From: an uncultured Clostridia bacterium
Lineage (GTDB): Bacteria > Bacillota_A > Clostridia > Christensenellales > CAG-138
DNA: 19,171 bases
Direction: 5' to 3'
Assembly (NCBI GenBank): GCA_946539625.1
Contig: CAMNHT010000010.1
Location: forward strand, 1-19,171
Part shown: piece after piece, positions 7,621-15,794 of the stretch
Numbering within the stretch: the stretch's first letter is position 1
Layout: every line of letters begins with the position of its first letter
The notes under the pieces: model-generated
What the model was told of the DNA's origin: nothing
The model's database searches: none
The model's input: only the letters and a program-made list of their open reading frames with translations
Position numbers and translations under genes: made by a program

Positions 7621-8496
7621 ATGAAAAGCATGACCGGATACGGAAAAGGCGTCGCGTCCAACGACGGACGCGAACTGACCGTCGAACTCAAGAGTGTGAA
7701 CCATCGGTTCCTTGACGTTTCGATGCGTCTTCCGCGCGTGCTTTCGTGCATTGAAGATCCGCTGCGTCAGACGATCGCCGCACGGCTTTCGCGCGGGCAC
7801 GTCGATGTATTCGTAAACTACCGCAACACCCGCACCGACGCAAAGACCGTACGCGTGGACGACGCGCTGCTCTCCGCATATGTAAAGGCGGCAAGGTCAG
7901 CGAACGAAACGCTCGGGTTGAAGGACGACCTGACGCTTTCGAATGTGCTGCGTCTTCCGGACGTGACGGAGATCGTTCCCGCCGACGAGGACACGGACGC
8001 GCTGATCGCTCTTGCAAAGGAAGCGACGGGCCTTGCGCTGAACGGTTTGATCGAGATGCGCGCCGCGGAAGGAACCCGACTTCGCGCCGCGCTGCTTTCC
8101 GGTGTCAATGCAATGGACGCGTATCGTGAGGAGATCCTTGCGCGCGCGCCGTTCGTTTCGGAGGATTACCGCAAAAAGCTGAACGAAAGGATCGAATCGG
8201 TGCTTTCAAGCAGCGAGATCGACCGCACGCGGCTTGCAACGGAGGTCGCGCTGTTTGCGGATCGCTGCTGCATCGACGAGGAGCTTGTCCGGCTGAAAAG
8301 CCACATTGCGCAGTTCCGCATCTATCTCGATTCGAAAGAACCGATCGGAAAGAATATGGATTTCATCGTGCAGGAAATGAACCGCGAGTGCAACACGATC
8401 GGCAGCAAGGCAAACGACGCCGCGCTGACCAAAGCGGTGCTTGCCTGCAAAGCGGAGATCGAAAAGCTCCGCGAACAGATCCAGAACGTGGAGTGA
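7621..8496 (+). CDS. yicC: YicC/YloC family endoribonuclease
   Basis: Member of the YicC/YloC family, which in E. coli and B. subtilis comprises endoribonucleases acting in RNA turnover. The 291-residue length is typical. The N-terminal signature [10 protein letters not shown] is followed by [11 protein letters not shown] (about 22-32) and MRLPR. The C-terminal DUF1732 region is clear, with the terminal stretch [21 protein letters not shown] (about 244-264) and [15 protein letters not shown] at the end. The start has GGAGG upstream. It is the first gene of the operon with remA, gmk and rpoZ, the conserved Firmicutes order. The protein should be cytoplasmic: no signal peptide or membrane segment is visible. 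Confidence 0.95.
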   Translation: MKSMTGYGKGVASNDGRELTVELKSVNHRFLDVSMRLPRVLSCIEDPLRQTIAARLSRGHVDVFVNYRNTRTDAKTVRVDDALLSAYVKAARSANETLGLKDDLTLSNVLRLPDVTEIVPADEDTDALIALAKEATGLALNGLIEMRAAEGTRLRAALLSGVNAMDAYREEILARAPFVSEDYRKKLNERIESVLSSSEIDRTRLATEVALFADRCCIDEELVRLKSHIAQFRIYLDSKEPIGKNMDFIVQEMNRECNTIGSKANDAALTKAVLACKAEIEKLREQIQNVE

Positions 8497-8501
8497 GCGG
8501 C

Positions 8502-8765
8502 ATGACGGACAATTCTGCACTCGTTTCGGTCGGGTTCGGAAACATCGTTTCCGGCGCCCGCATCATCGCGGTCGTTACGCCGGATTCGGCGCCCGTCAAG
8601 CGTCTCATTCAGGACGCGCGGGAACGCCGTCTTCTGATCGACGCAAGCTGCGGCCGCAAGACACGCGCCGTGCTCGTCATGGACAGCGGACACGTTGTGC
8701 TCTCGGCGCTGCAATCGGAAACTGTCGCGCGACGGCTGAACGCCGAATACCGTGCGGAAGGATAA
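8502..8765 (+). CDS. remA: RemA family regulator (DUF370)
   Basis: An 87-residue DUF370/RemA protein. B. subtilis RemA is an oligomeric DNA-binding regulator that activates biofilm matrix and osmoprotection genes; in Clostridia the targets are not established. The family core is complete: [16 protein letters not shown] (about 10-25), [13 protein letters not shown] (about 29-41) and [21 protein letters not shown] (about 42-62), with a hydrophobic end. The start at 8502 is chosen because it lies 5 bases after the yicC stop with GGAG upstream and gives a protein of family length; the frame extends upstream inside yicC to 8388. Its position between yicC and gmk is the conserved one (ylzA in B. 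subtilis). Confidence 0.94.
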   Translation: MTDNSALVSVGFGNIVSGARIIAVVTPDSAPVKRLIQDARERRLLIDASCGRKTRAVLVMDSGHVVLSALQSETVARRLNAEYRAEG

Positions 8766-8775
8766 GGAGCATCGT

Positions 8776-9402
8776 ATGGCAAGGAAGAGAAAAGGACTTT
8801 TGCTCATTGTGTCGGGTCCGGCAGGCGTCGGCAAGGGCACGGTGAACGCCGCTTTGATGGCGAAGCACCCCGAGATCAAAATGTCTGTCTCCGCTACGAC
8901 GCGCGCGCCGCGTCCCGGCGAGATCGACGGGGTCCACTACTTCTTCAAAACGAAGGAAGAATTCGACCGCATGATCGGGGAGAACGCGTTTCTCGAGTAT
9001 GTGCATGTGTTCGGCATGAACTATTACGGCACGCCGAAAGCGTTTGTCGAGGCGGAGCGCGAAAAGGGCAATCACGTCATTCTCGAAATCGACGTGCAGG
9101 GCGCAAAGAAAGTCAAAGCCGCCTGTCCCGACGCCGTCATGGTATTTATCGCTCCCCCGTCTCTCAAGATCCTCAAGGATCGGCTTGTTGGACGCGGAAC
9201 CGAAACGCAGGAGTCGATCGATGTACGCACGGCAACGGCACTCGAAGAACTCAAATCGCTGCCGGACTATGACTACATGGTGATAAACGACGTGGTTGAG
9301 GAAGCGGTCGGCGAAATGGAAGCGATCCTTGCCGCAGAGCTCCTGCGCACCGGAAGAAATATAGAACTGATCACGAAACTGAATGGAGGCGAAACGATAT
9401 GA
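8776..9402 (+). CDS. gmk: Guanylate kinase
   Basis: Phosphorylates GMP to GDP with ATP, an essential step of guanine nucleotide synthesis that also affects (p)ppGpp levels. The 208 residues carry the P-loop GPAGVGKGT (14-22), the GMP-binding SATTRAPRPGEIDGVHYFF stretch (about 37-55), the EYVHVFGMNYYGT segment (about 75-87), the EIDVQGA motif (about 104-110) and the LID arginines around RLVGRGTETQ. The ATG at 8776 follows an AAGGAG; an upstream in-frame ATG at 8752 overlaps remA and would add eight residues without a ribosome binding site. Its stop overlaps the start of rpoZ. Confidence 0.97.
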   Translation: MARKRKGLLLIVSGPAGVGKGTVNAALMAKHPEIKMSVSATTRAPRPGEIDGVHYFFKTKEEFDRMIGENAFLEYVHVFGMNYYGTPKAFVEAEREKGNHVILEIDVQGAKKVKAACPDAVMVFIAPPSLKILKDRLVGRGTETQESIDVRTATALEELKSLPDYDYMVINDVVEEAVGEMEAILAAELLRTGRNIELITKLNGGETI

Positions 9403-9593
9403 TGAATTATCCTTCTCTGAACGAGCTGGTGGAAAAGGCCGGCTGCCGCTACATGCTGGTGACCGCCGTTGCAAACCGTGCGAGACAGCTCCAGGATCAT
9501 CCCGAGAAGCTCGGCAACAACAAGCCCGTATCGATGGCCGTGGACGAACTGTACCACGACAAGCTGATTCTGAACGCACCGAAAGAAGGTTAA
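9399..9593 (+). CDS. rpoZ: DNA-directed RNA polymerase omega subunit
   Basis: Small subunit that helps fold and hold the beta-prime subunit of RNA polymerase. The 64-residue product has the omega core: a SLNELVEKAGCRYMLV helix, the VANRARQL motif (about 24-31) and the KPVSMAVDEL segment (about 42-51). GGAGG at 9385-9389 serves the start; two adjacent ATGs exist (9399 and 9402), and the first has the better spacing. The first ATG overlaps the gmk stop (ATGA), so translation is coupled. It is the last gene before the terminator at 9607-9636. Confidence 0.94.
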   Translation: MMNYPSLNELVEKAGCRYMLVTAVANRARQLQDHPEKLGNNKPVSMAVDELYHDKLILNAPKEG

Positions 9594-9606
9594 AAACCGT
9601 CTTTTT

Positions 9607-9636
9607 GCCCGTTGCGTTCGCGCACGGGCATTTTTT
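9607..9636 (+). terminator. Intrinsic terminator after rpoZ, directly ahead of priA
   Basis: GCCCG, a bulged T and TGCG pair with CGCA and CGGGC around a TTCG tetraloop, followed by six T residues. The stem is 9 bp with one bulge. It ends 13 bases before the priA start codon, and the priA ribosome binding site AGGAG begins right after the T run. Confidence 0.9.
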
Positions 9637-9649
9637 ATAGGAGTCGGAC

Positions 9650-11887
9650 ATGTTTGCCGAAGTGATCGTTGACATTGCGCATACCGCGGTGGACCGTCGG
9701 TTCACCTACCGCATTCCCGAGGAGCTCCCCGTTTCCGTCGGGCATCACGTGATGGTGCCGTTCGGACAGGGCGACCACGTAAAGGAAGGCTTTGTCGTTG
9801 CGCTGAAAAGTTCGGCGGACTATCCGGAGATCAAGGACATTCAGAAGATCATTGAGCGCTACCCCGTCCTTCTGCCCGATCAGATCGCGCTGGCGGAATG
9901 GATGAAGGACGCGTACCATTGTCTGTTCGTCGACGCGCTGCGGCTGATGATCCCCGCGCAGATACGCGGTATGCGCATCAAGGAAAAGAAAGTCCGTACC
10001 GTTCGGATCGCCGAAGGCGTCGACGTCGGCGCCGCTCTTGACGCATTGAAAAGCGCGCCGGCACAGAAGCGCGTGTTCGAGCTTGTCGCAAGGATCGGCG
10101 CGGAAGCGTCGGTTCCCGATATCAACGCATTCTACCCGGGCAGTACGCCTGCGATCGGCGCGCTGATCAAAAAAGGGTACCTTGCGGAGCTGAGTGAAAC
10201 CGTCTTCCGCCGCCCGGATAAGCTGCGGATGCACACGCCGGTCTATGAGCTGACCGAAGCGCAGGCGCACGCCGCGGACGAAATCAAAGCCGCGTCGGAA
10301 CGCGGCGAAGGCGACGTGCTTTTGCTGTACGGTGTGACCGGAAGCGGCAAAACCGAGGTATATCTCAAGGCAATCGAGGATTGTCTTTCGACCGGCAGAC
10401 AGGCGATCGTGCTCGTGCCGGAGATCTCGCTGACGCCGCAGACCGTAGGACGGTTTTCGGATCGGTTCGGCGATCGGATCGCGGTGCTGCACAGCAGGTT
10501 AAGTGCAGGCGAGCGTTTTGACGAATGGCGGCGGATCCGGTTGGGCCTTGCGGACATCGTGATCGGCGCGCGCAGCGCCGTCTTTGCGCCTGTTGAACGG
10601 CTTGGGCTCATCATCATCGATGAGGAGCATGAATCGAGCTATCAGAGTGAAACGCAGCCGCGTTATCTTGCGGGTGAGATCGCCGCAAGACGCGTGAAAA
10701 CCGCGGGCGGCGCGCTCGTGCTCGGCAGTGCGACTCCGTCGCTTTTGAGCTATTCGAGAGCGCTCGGCGGTAAGTACAAGCTTCTGACTCTGCCGGACCG
10801 CGTGGCGGGAAGACCGCTGCCTGCTGTTGAGATCGTCAACATGCGCGACGAACTCCTGATGGGCAACAACAGCATCTTTTCCGACAAGCTCGCGGAACGT
10901 CTCAGTGAATGCCTTGCCGCGGGACAGCAGGCGATGCTGTTCATCAACCGCCGCGGATACGCGACGTTCGTCAGCTGTCGCAGCTGCGGATACGTCTTAA
11001 AATGCGACAACTGCGATATTTCGATGACGTATCATAAGACGGAATCGCGTACGCGCTGTCACTACTGCGGCGCCGTAAAGCCGCTTCCGAAGGAGTGTCC
11101 GAACTGCAAGAAGCCATTTATCAAGCAATTCGGCATCGGCACGGAGCAGGTCGAGGAAGCGGTTCATAAGCTCTTCCCTGCCGTCCGCACGCTTCGCATG
11201 GATACGGACACGATGCGCGAAAAGGGCAGTTATGAAAAGCTTCTTTCCGCATTCCAGCGCAAAGAAGCGCAGGTTCTGATCGGTACGCAGATGATCGCCA
11301 AGGGGCACGATTTCCCGAACGTCACGCTGGTCGGCATCGTCGCCGCGGACACCACGCTGAACCTGCCGGACTACCGCGCGCCGGAACGCACGTTCCAGCT
11401 TCTGACACAGGTTGCCGGACGCGCGGGACGGGATAACCTTCCGGGACGCGTCGTACTGCAGACCTATGAACCGAATCACCCGATCATCCGCTTTGCGAAG
11501 GCGCAGGACTACCCCGGCTTCTTCCATTACGAGATCGCCGAGCGCAAAAAGATGCTCTATCCCCCGTTCTCCCTCTTTCTTCGCGTGGTCTTTGCGGACC
11601 GAAATGAAAATACGGCGGAACGCGCCTGTCTCGAATACGCGAAGGCGCTGGAAACAGAGCTCAGAACCGCGCTCGGAACCGAAGGACGGCAGGATCTCCT
11701 GCTGCTCGTTGCGGCGGAAGCGCCGGTCGCGCGGATCTCGGGATACACAAGATACCAGATTCTTATCAAGCTGCTGCGCACAAAGCGGCTGAAAACCGCC
11801 GTGGATACCGTTTCCGCATTCCACTACGCACGCCGCGGCGTCTGCGAAGAAACGCAGCTTGAGATCAATCCACAGGAGATGTTCTGA
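9650..11887 (+). CDS. priA: Primosomal replication-restart helicase PriA
   Basis: 3'-5' helicase that recognises stalled forks and reloads the replicative helicase. The 745 residues contain the N-terminal 3'-end-binding domain (FTYRIPEELPVSVGHHVMVPF, about 18-38), Walker A GVTGSGKT at 228-235, the DEEH box at 324-327, GSATPS at 359-364, eight zinc-binding cysteines in four CxxC pairs (C443/446, 452/455, 470/473, 483/486), GTQMIAKGHDFPNV at 545-558 and QVAGRAGR at 587-594. The ATG at 9650 has AGGAG upstream. The gene follows a strong terminator without room for a promoter in between. The next gene starts one base after its stop, so priA and the ABC exporter pair are probably one transcript. 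coaBC, which often precedes priA in Firmicutes, is absent. Confidence 0.97.
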   Translation: MFAEVIVDIAHTAVDRRFTYRIPEELPVSVGHHVMVPFGQGDHVKEGFVVALKSSADYPEIKDIQKIIERYPVLLPDQIALAEWMKDAYHCLFVDALRLMIPAQIRGMRIKEKKVRTVRIAEGVDVGAALDALKSAPAQKRVFELVARIGAEASVPDINAFYPGSTPAIGALIKKGYLAELSETVFRRPDKLRMHTPVYELTEAQAHAADEIKAASERGEGDVLLLYGVTGSGKTEVYLKAIEDCLSTGRQAIVLVPEISLTPQTVGRFSDRFGDRIAVLHSRLSAGERFDEWRRIRLGLADIVIGARSAVFAPVERLGLIIIDEEHESSYQSETQPRYLAGEIAARRVKTAGGALVLGSATPSLLSYSRALGGKYKLLTLPDRVAGRPLPAVEIVNMRDELLMGNNSIFSDKLAERLSECLAAGQQAMLFINRRGYATFVSCRSCGYVLKCDNCDISMTYHKTESRTRCHYCGAVKPLPKECPNCKKPFIKQFGIGTEQVEEAVHKLFPAVRTLRMDTDTMREKGSYEKLLSAFQRKEAQVLIGTQMIAKGHDFPNVTLVGIVAADTTLNLPDYRAPERTFQLLTQVAGRAGRDNLPGRVVLQTYEPNHPIIRFAKAQDYPGFFHYEIAERKKMLYPPFSLFLRVVFADRNENTAERACLEYAKALETELRTALGTEGRQDLLLLVAAEAPVARISGYTRYQILIKLLRTKRLKTAVDTVSAFHYARRGVCEETQLEINPQEMF

Positions 11888-11888
11888 T

Positions 11889-13697
11889 ATGAAAAAAAAG
11901 AATCGATATAAACCGCTGTTTTTGCCCTCGATGAAGGGTACGGGCGGATACTTTTTCCTCGGCGCGATCGAGGTGATCCTCGGCATCGTGTCGCTGTACT
12001 GCGCCTCGATCGTGACAAGCTATACGCTCGACTGGGTCCTTTTGGGCAAGGACCCCTCGATCCCCGACGCGCTGTTTCAATGGCTCCGTTCACTCGGTCC
12101 CGTTTCGCAAAGTTATTGGCTCTGCGGCGCGTTCTTCTTTCTGTTCACCGTGCTGGAAGGTCTGTTTATCTTCCTGCGCAGAAGAAACGTCGCAAAGGGC
12201 GCCGAGCATCTCGCGAAGAACATGCGCGACAAGCTCTACCGCAAGCTGAACGCCGTTCCATACGATTATCATAAGCATGTATCGACCGGCGATCTTGTAC
12301 AGCGCTGCGCATCCGACGTTGATACCGTGCGCAAATTCGTCGTCAATCAGCTGATGGAGATCGTGCGTATCGTCGTTATGTTCGGCATTGCCGCTGCGCT
12401 GATGTTTTCGATCCGATGGGAAATGGCGTTGATCTCGATGGTCAGCATGCCGATCCTGACCGTTTCGAGCTTTTTGTATTTCCGTTATGTACAAAAATAC
12501 TTCACCGAAGTGGACGAAGCCGAAGGCGCGCTGTCGACCGCTGTGCAGGAAAACCTGACCGGCGTGCGCGTGGTACGCGCGTTCGGGCAGCAGCGTGCCG
12601 AATACGACAAATTCACACGGCTCAACGACGACTTCCGCAGAAAAAATATCCGACTCGTGAATCTGCTCGGGTTCTATTGGGGAAGTTCCGATGCGATCGG
12701 CTATATCCAGATCGCGCTTTCACTGGTATTCGGCATTCTGTTTTACGTCAAAACGGACGGCGGGTTTTCGCTTGGCGATATCTATCTGTTTCTGTCGCTG
12801 ACAAGCCGTCTCACATGGCCGGTGCGACAGCTTGGGCGTGTTCTCGCCGACATGGGAAAAGCAACCGTATCGCTGGATCGACTGAACGAGATCATGGAGG
12901 CAGAAGATGAAACCGAACCCGGCAAAGCGCTGACAGGCTGCAATCTTTCCGGCGATATCACATTCCGGGATGTGACGTTCGGGTATGATAAGCCGAACGA
13001 TGTACTGGACGGCATCAGCTTTACTGCAAAGGCAGGTCAGACGATCGGAATCTTGGGCAGTACCGGCAGCGGAAAGAGTTCGCTTGTACAGCTTTTGCAG
13101 CGGCTCTACCCCGTCACCGGCGGCGAAATCACGATCAACGGAACGCCGATCAACGACATCGACCACGCGACACTGCGGAAGAGTATCGCGATCGTACTGC
13201 AGGAACCGTTCCTGTATTCCCGTTCGATCCGTGAAAACATCATGCTGACCGCCCCGGACGCGACGGAAGCCGAGCTCTTTGAGGCGGCGCGGGAAGCAGC
13301 CGTACATGACGTGATCGAGAAGTTCGCGGACGGCTATGACACGGTCGTCGGCGAACGCGGCGTTACGCTGTCAGGAGGACAGCAGCAGCGTGTTGCGATC
13401 GCACGCGCACTGATGCAGAAGGCGCCGATCATGATCTTTGACGATTCCATGAGTGCCGTAGACACCGAAACCGACGCAAAGATCCGCGATGCGCTTCGCC
13501 GACATCACGGCGACGGGATCCTGTTCATCATATCGCACCGGATCACGACGCTCAGAGAGGCGGACAGAATCCTCGTGCTCGATCACGGCAAGCTTGTTCA
13601 GCAGGGCACGCATGACGAACTGCTCCGAGAGGAAGGCTTATACCGGCGTATTGCCGAGATTCAGGATTATCGTGCGGAAGGAGGCGAAAACGCATGA
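11889..13697 (+). CDS. Heterodimeric ABC exporter, half-transporter A (permease-ATPase fusion, degenerate Walker B)
   Basis: A 602-residue type IV ABC half-transporter: transmembrane region about 20-320 and nucleotide-binding domain about 350-595. Walker A GSTGSGKS 390-397, Q-loop Q438, canonical signature LSGGQ 494-498, Walker B IMIFDD 514-519, H-loop H550. The catalytic Glu after Walker B is Asp (D519), so this domain contributes the degenerate ATP site, while its intact LSGGQ serves the partner's site. The start at 11889 has AGGAGA nine bases upstream and lies one base after priA. It resembles BmrC/BmrD- and LmrC/LmrD-type exporters of drugs or lipids; the substrate cannot be read from the sequence. 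The 3' end overlaps the partner gene (ATGA at 13694-13697). Confidence 0.93.
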   Translation: MKKKNRYKPLFLPSMKGTGGYFFLGAIEVILGIVSLYCASIVTSYTLDWVLLGKDPSIPDALFQWLRSLGPVSQSYWLCGAFFFLFTVLEGLFIFLRRRNVAKGAEHLAKNMRDKLYRKLNAVPYDYHKHVSTGDLVQRCASDVDTVRKFVVNQLMEIVRIVVMFGIAAALMFSIRWEMALISMVSMPILTVSSFLYFRYVQKYFTEVDEAEGALSTAVQENLTGVRVVRAFGQQRAEYDKFTRLNDDFRRKNIRLVNLLGFYWGSSDAIGYIQIALSLVFGILFYVKTDGGFSLGDIYLFLSLTSRLTWPVRQLGRVLADMGKATVSLDRLNEIMEAEDETEPGKALTGCNLSGDITFRDVTFGYDKPNDVLDGISFTAKAGQTIGILGSTGSGKSSLVQLLQRLYPVTGGEITINGTPINDIDHATLRKSIAIVLQEPFLYSRSIRENIMLTAPDATEAELFEAAREAAVHDVIEKFADGYDTVVGERGVTLSGGQQQRVAIARALMQKAPIMIFDDSMSAVDTETDAKIRDALRRHHGDGILFIISHRITTLREADRILVLDHGKLVQQGTHDELLREEGLYRRIAEIQDYRAEGGENA

Positions 13698-15559
13698 GTT
13701 ATGATAACGAGGCCGAATTCGACCGCGAAGAGAAAATGGATGTGAAGCTGTGGAAGCGGCTCTTCGGTTACGCGATGCGCAACCGTGCGCTGTTTATCCG
13801 CATTCTTCTGAGCATGCTGATCGTTGCGATCATTGACGCGCTGTATCCGGTCCTTACGCGCTATGCAATCGACCATTTCGTGCGTCCGGACGCCGCTCCG
13901 ACCGTCGATGGACTTTGGCTGTTTTTCGGCATATATGCCGCGCTTGTCATTCTGCAGGGATTCTGCACGATGCGTTTTATCGGTCGCTCCGGTGAGATGG
14001 AGATGGCGATCTCCTATGCGATCCGGCAGGAAGCATATCTGAAACTGCAGACGCTGTCATTTTCGTTCTATGACAAGACCTCTGCGGGCTATCTGATGGC
14101 GCGTATGATCAGCGACGTTGCGCGTCTTTCCGACATGATCGCATGGAGCATCACGGACTTTCTGTGGTCCGGATTCTACATTCTGTTCTGCTTCGGCGCT
14201 ATGTTCTGGTTCAACTGGAAACTTGCGCTGATCGTGCTTGCAGTCATTCCCCCGCTTGCGATCGTCAGTCTGTATCTTCAGAAAAAGATCCTCCGCTATC
14301 AGCGCGTGTCGAGGAAGCACAACTCCCGCATCACGAGCGCATTCAACGAAGGCATTATGGGCGCAATGACGACGAAAACGCTCGTCCGCGAAGAACAAAA
14401 CGCGACGGAATTCGAAGCGATCACGACGGACATGCGCAAAGCAAGCGTCAAGGCCGCCGTGCTGTCCGCAACATTCTTTCCGCTCGTCGTTTCGCTCGGT
14501 GCGGTCGGAACAGCATGTGCGCTGATCTTCGGCGGCGCAGGCGTCAAAGCGACACTCGGCGGCGCGGAGACCTTTCTCGGCGTCATCACCGCCGGAACGC
14601 TCGTGTCGTTCATCAACTACGCGTCGAGTCTGTTTGATCCGATCCAGCAGCTTGCAGGCATCTTTGCCGACATGCAGAGCGCACAGGCAAGCGCAGAACG
14701 CGTCCTCTCCCTGCTCGACACCGAATCCGAGGTTTCTGACACACCCGAAGCAGAAGACAAATACGGTACATCTATGGATCCGAAGCGTGAAAACTGGGAA
14801 CCGATCGAAGGCGATATCGTATTTGATCACGTCGACTTCTACTACAAGGAAACCGAACCTCTGCTCCGTGATTTCAATCTGCACATCCGTGCGGGCGAGA
14901 CGATCGCATTGGTTGGCGAAACCGGTGCTGGCAAGTCCACGATCGTCAACTTGATCTGCCGTTTCTATGAGCCGAAGAAAGGCCGTATTCTGATCGACGG
15001 CAGGGACTACCGCGAACGCTCGCAGCTTTGGCTTCAATCATCGCTCGGGTATGTGCTGCAAAGCCCGCATCTGTTCTCCGGCACGATCCGCGACAACATC
15101 CGCTTCGGCAGACCCGATGCGGACGAGGAAAGTGTGCGGCGCGCCGCCGCAATGGTCCATGCGGACGAATTCATCGAACGGCAGCAAAAGGGCTATGACA
15201 CCGAAGTCGGTGAAGGCGGCGTACGGCTCTCCACAGGACAGAAGCAACTCATTTCCTTTGCGCGCGTGATCCTTGCAAACCCGCAGATCTTCGTGCTGGA
15301 CGAGGCGACGAGTTCGATCGACACAGAGACCGAGCAGCTTATCCAGAGCGCGATCACCGAGGTTCTCAGAGGACGCACAAGCATCGTTGTTGCGCACCGT
15401 CTTTCCACCATCCGCAACGCAGACCGCATCCTCGTCATTCGCGGCGGCGCGATCGTCGAGGAAGGCGATCATGAGACGCTTTTGAAGCTCGGCGGCTACT
15501 ATCACGATCTTTACATGCATCAGTACGAAGAGGACGCGATGCGCGAAGTATTGAAGTAA
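13694..15559 (+). CDS. Heterodimeric ABC exporter, half-transporter B (permease-ATPase fusion, degenerate signature)
   Basis: A 621-residue partner of the preceding gene. A charged N-terminal extension (1-17) precedes the membrane domain (about 30-330), and the ATPase domain spans about 370-615. Walker A GETGAGKS 408-415, Q-loop Q456, signature LSTGQ 512-516 (Thr in place of the first Gly), Walker B FVLDE 533-537 with catalytic E537, and H568. The intact E537 combined with the LSGGQ of the partner makes one consensus ATP site; the LSTGQ and the partner's D519 make the degenerate site, the pattern known from asymmetric exporters. About 25 polar residues at 342-368 form a linker before the ATPase domain. 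AAGGAGG at 13678-13684 is the ribosome binding site. The start overlaps the stop of the first half, which fits a 1:1 heterodimer. Confidence 0.93.
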   Translation: MSYDNEAEFDREEKMDVKLWKRLFGYAMRNRALFIRILLSMLIVAIIDALYPVLTRYAIDHFVRPDAAPTVDGLWLFFGIYAALVILQGFCTMRFIGRSGEMEMAISYAIRQEAYLKLQTLSFSFYDKTSAGYLMARMISDVARLSDMIAWSITDFLWSGFYILFCFGAMFWFNWKLALIVLAVIPPLAIVSLYLQKKILRYQRVSRKHNSRITSAFNEGIMGAMTTKTLVREEQNATEFEAITTDMRKASVKAAVLSATFFPLVVSLGAVGTACALIFGGAGVKATLGGAETFLGVITAGTLVSFINYASSLFDPIQQLAGIFADMQSAQASAERVLSLLDTESEVSDTPEAEDKYGTSMDPKRENWEPIEGDIVFDHVDFYYKETEPLLRDFNLHIRAGETIALVGETGAGKSTIVNLICRFYEPKKGRILIDGRDYRERSQLWLQSSLGYVLQSPHLFSGTIRDNIRFGRPDADEESVRRAAAMVHADEFIERQQKGYDTEVGEGGVRLSTGQKQLISFARVILANPQIFVLDEATSSIDTETEQLIQSAITEVLRGRTSIVVAHRLSTIRNADRILVIRGGAIVEEGDHETLLKLGGYYHDLYMHQYEEDAMREVLK

Positions 15560-15572
15560 TTTCGTTCTGCAG

Positions 15573-15714
15573 AGAATCATTTCCGCGAAGCGGTTTTCAA
15601 GATCGCCTGTCATGCCGCGCATTTCCGGGCTGCGATCCCGCAAGGAGTTAAGCGCATCGCTTATATCGCTGCGTTTGAGCGTTTCGCCGCATTAGCGGCT
15701 CTTTGAATGATTCT
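15573..15714. repeat. Highly self-complementary 142-bp intergenic block with 9-bp terminal inverted repeats
   Basis: The ends are a perfect inverted repeat (AGAATCATT at 15573-15581, AATGATTCT at 15706-15714). Nested inside, in order, are CCGC-GAA-GCGG (15583-15593), GATCGC/GCGATC (15601-15606 / 15632-15637) enclosing ATGC-CGC-GCAT (15612-15622), AAGCG-CAT-CGCTT (15650-15662), CGCT/AGCG (15667-15681) and GCCGC-ATTA-GCGGC (15686-15699). Most of the block can thus fold into a multibranched structure. No target-site duplication is visible in the flanks and no convincing gene lies in it. It could be a 3'-UTR structure, a small RNA or a MITE-like element. The function is unknown. Confidence 0.55.
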
Positions 15715-15753
15715 TAAAGCTTCATTGTATTCGTTTGAAATGCATAACGAAAA

Positions 15754-15777
15754 ACCGGTCGGGATCTCCCGACCGGT
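15754..15777 (-). terminator. Terminator of the HTH/LiaF-like gene, possibly bidirectional
   Basis: A perfect 10-bp stem (ACCGGTCGGG / CCCGACCGGT) with a 4-base loop. On the minus strand the stem is followed at once by a run of T, giving a strong intrinsic terminator for the regulator gene ending at 15795. On the plus strand the T run is displaced by five bases, so ending of the ABC exporter transcript here is weaker but possible. Confidence 0.88.
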
Positions 15778-15794
15778 ACTGCTTTTATATGGGA

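Noticed and set aside
6310..7800. Long open frame of 496 codons on the minus strand
   Set aside because: It lies opposite ligA, the AIR-synthase-like gene and the start of yicC, is rich in Arg/His/Cys, has no recognisable domain, and results from the GC-biased codons of the real genes.
8677..9705. 342-codon minus-strand frame opposite gmk and rpoZ
   Set aside because: It crosses a terminator and two well-identified genes on the other strand, and it has no supporting ribosome binding site or motif.
15573..15714. Integration of the structured block as a recent transposon or MITE
   Set aside because: The 9-bp terminal repeats fit, but no target-site duplication is visible in the flanks and copy number cannot be judged from one window, so it is not called a mobile element.
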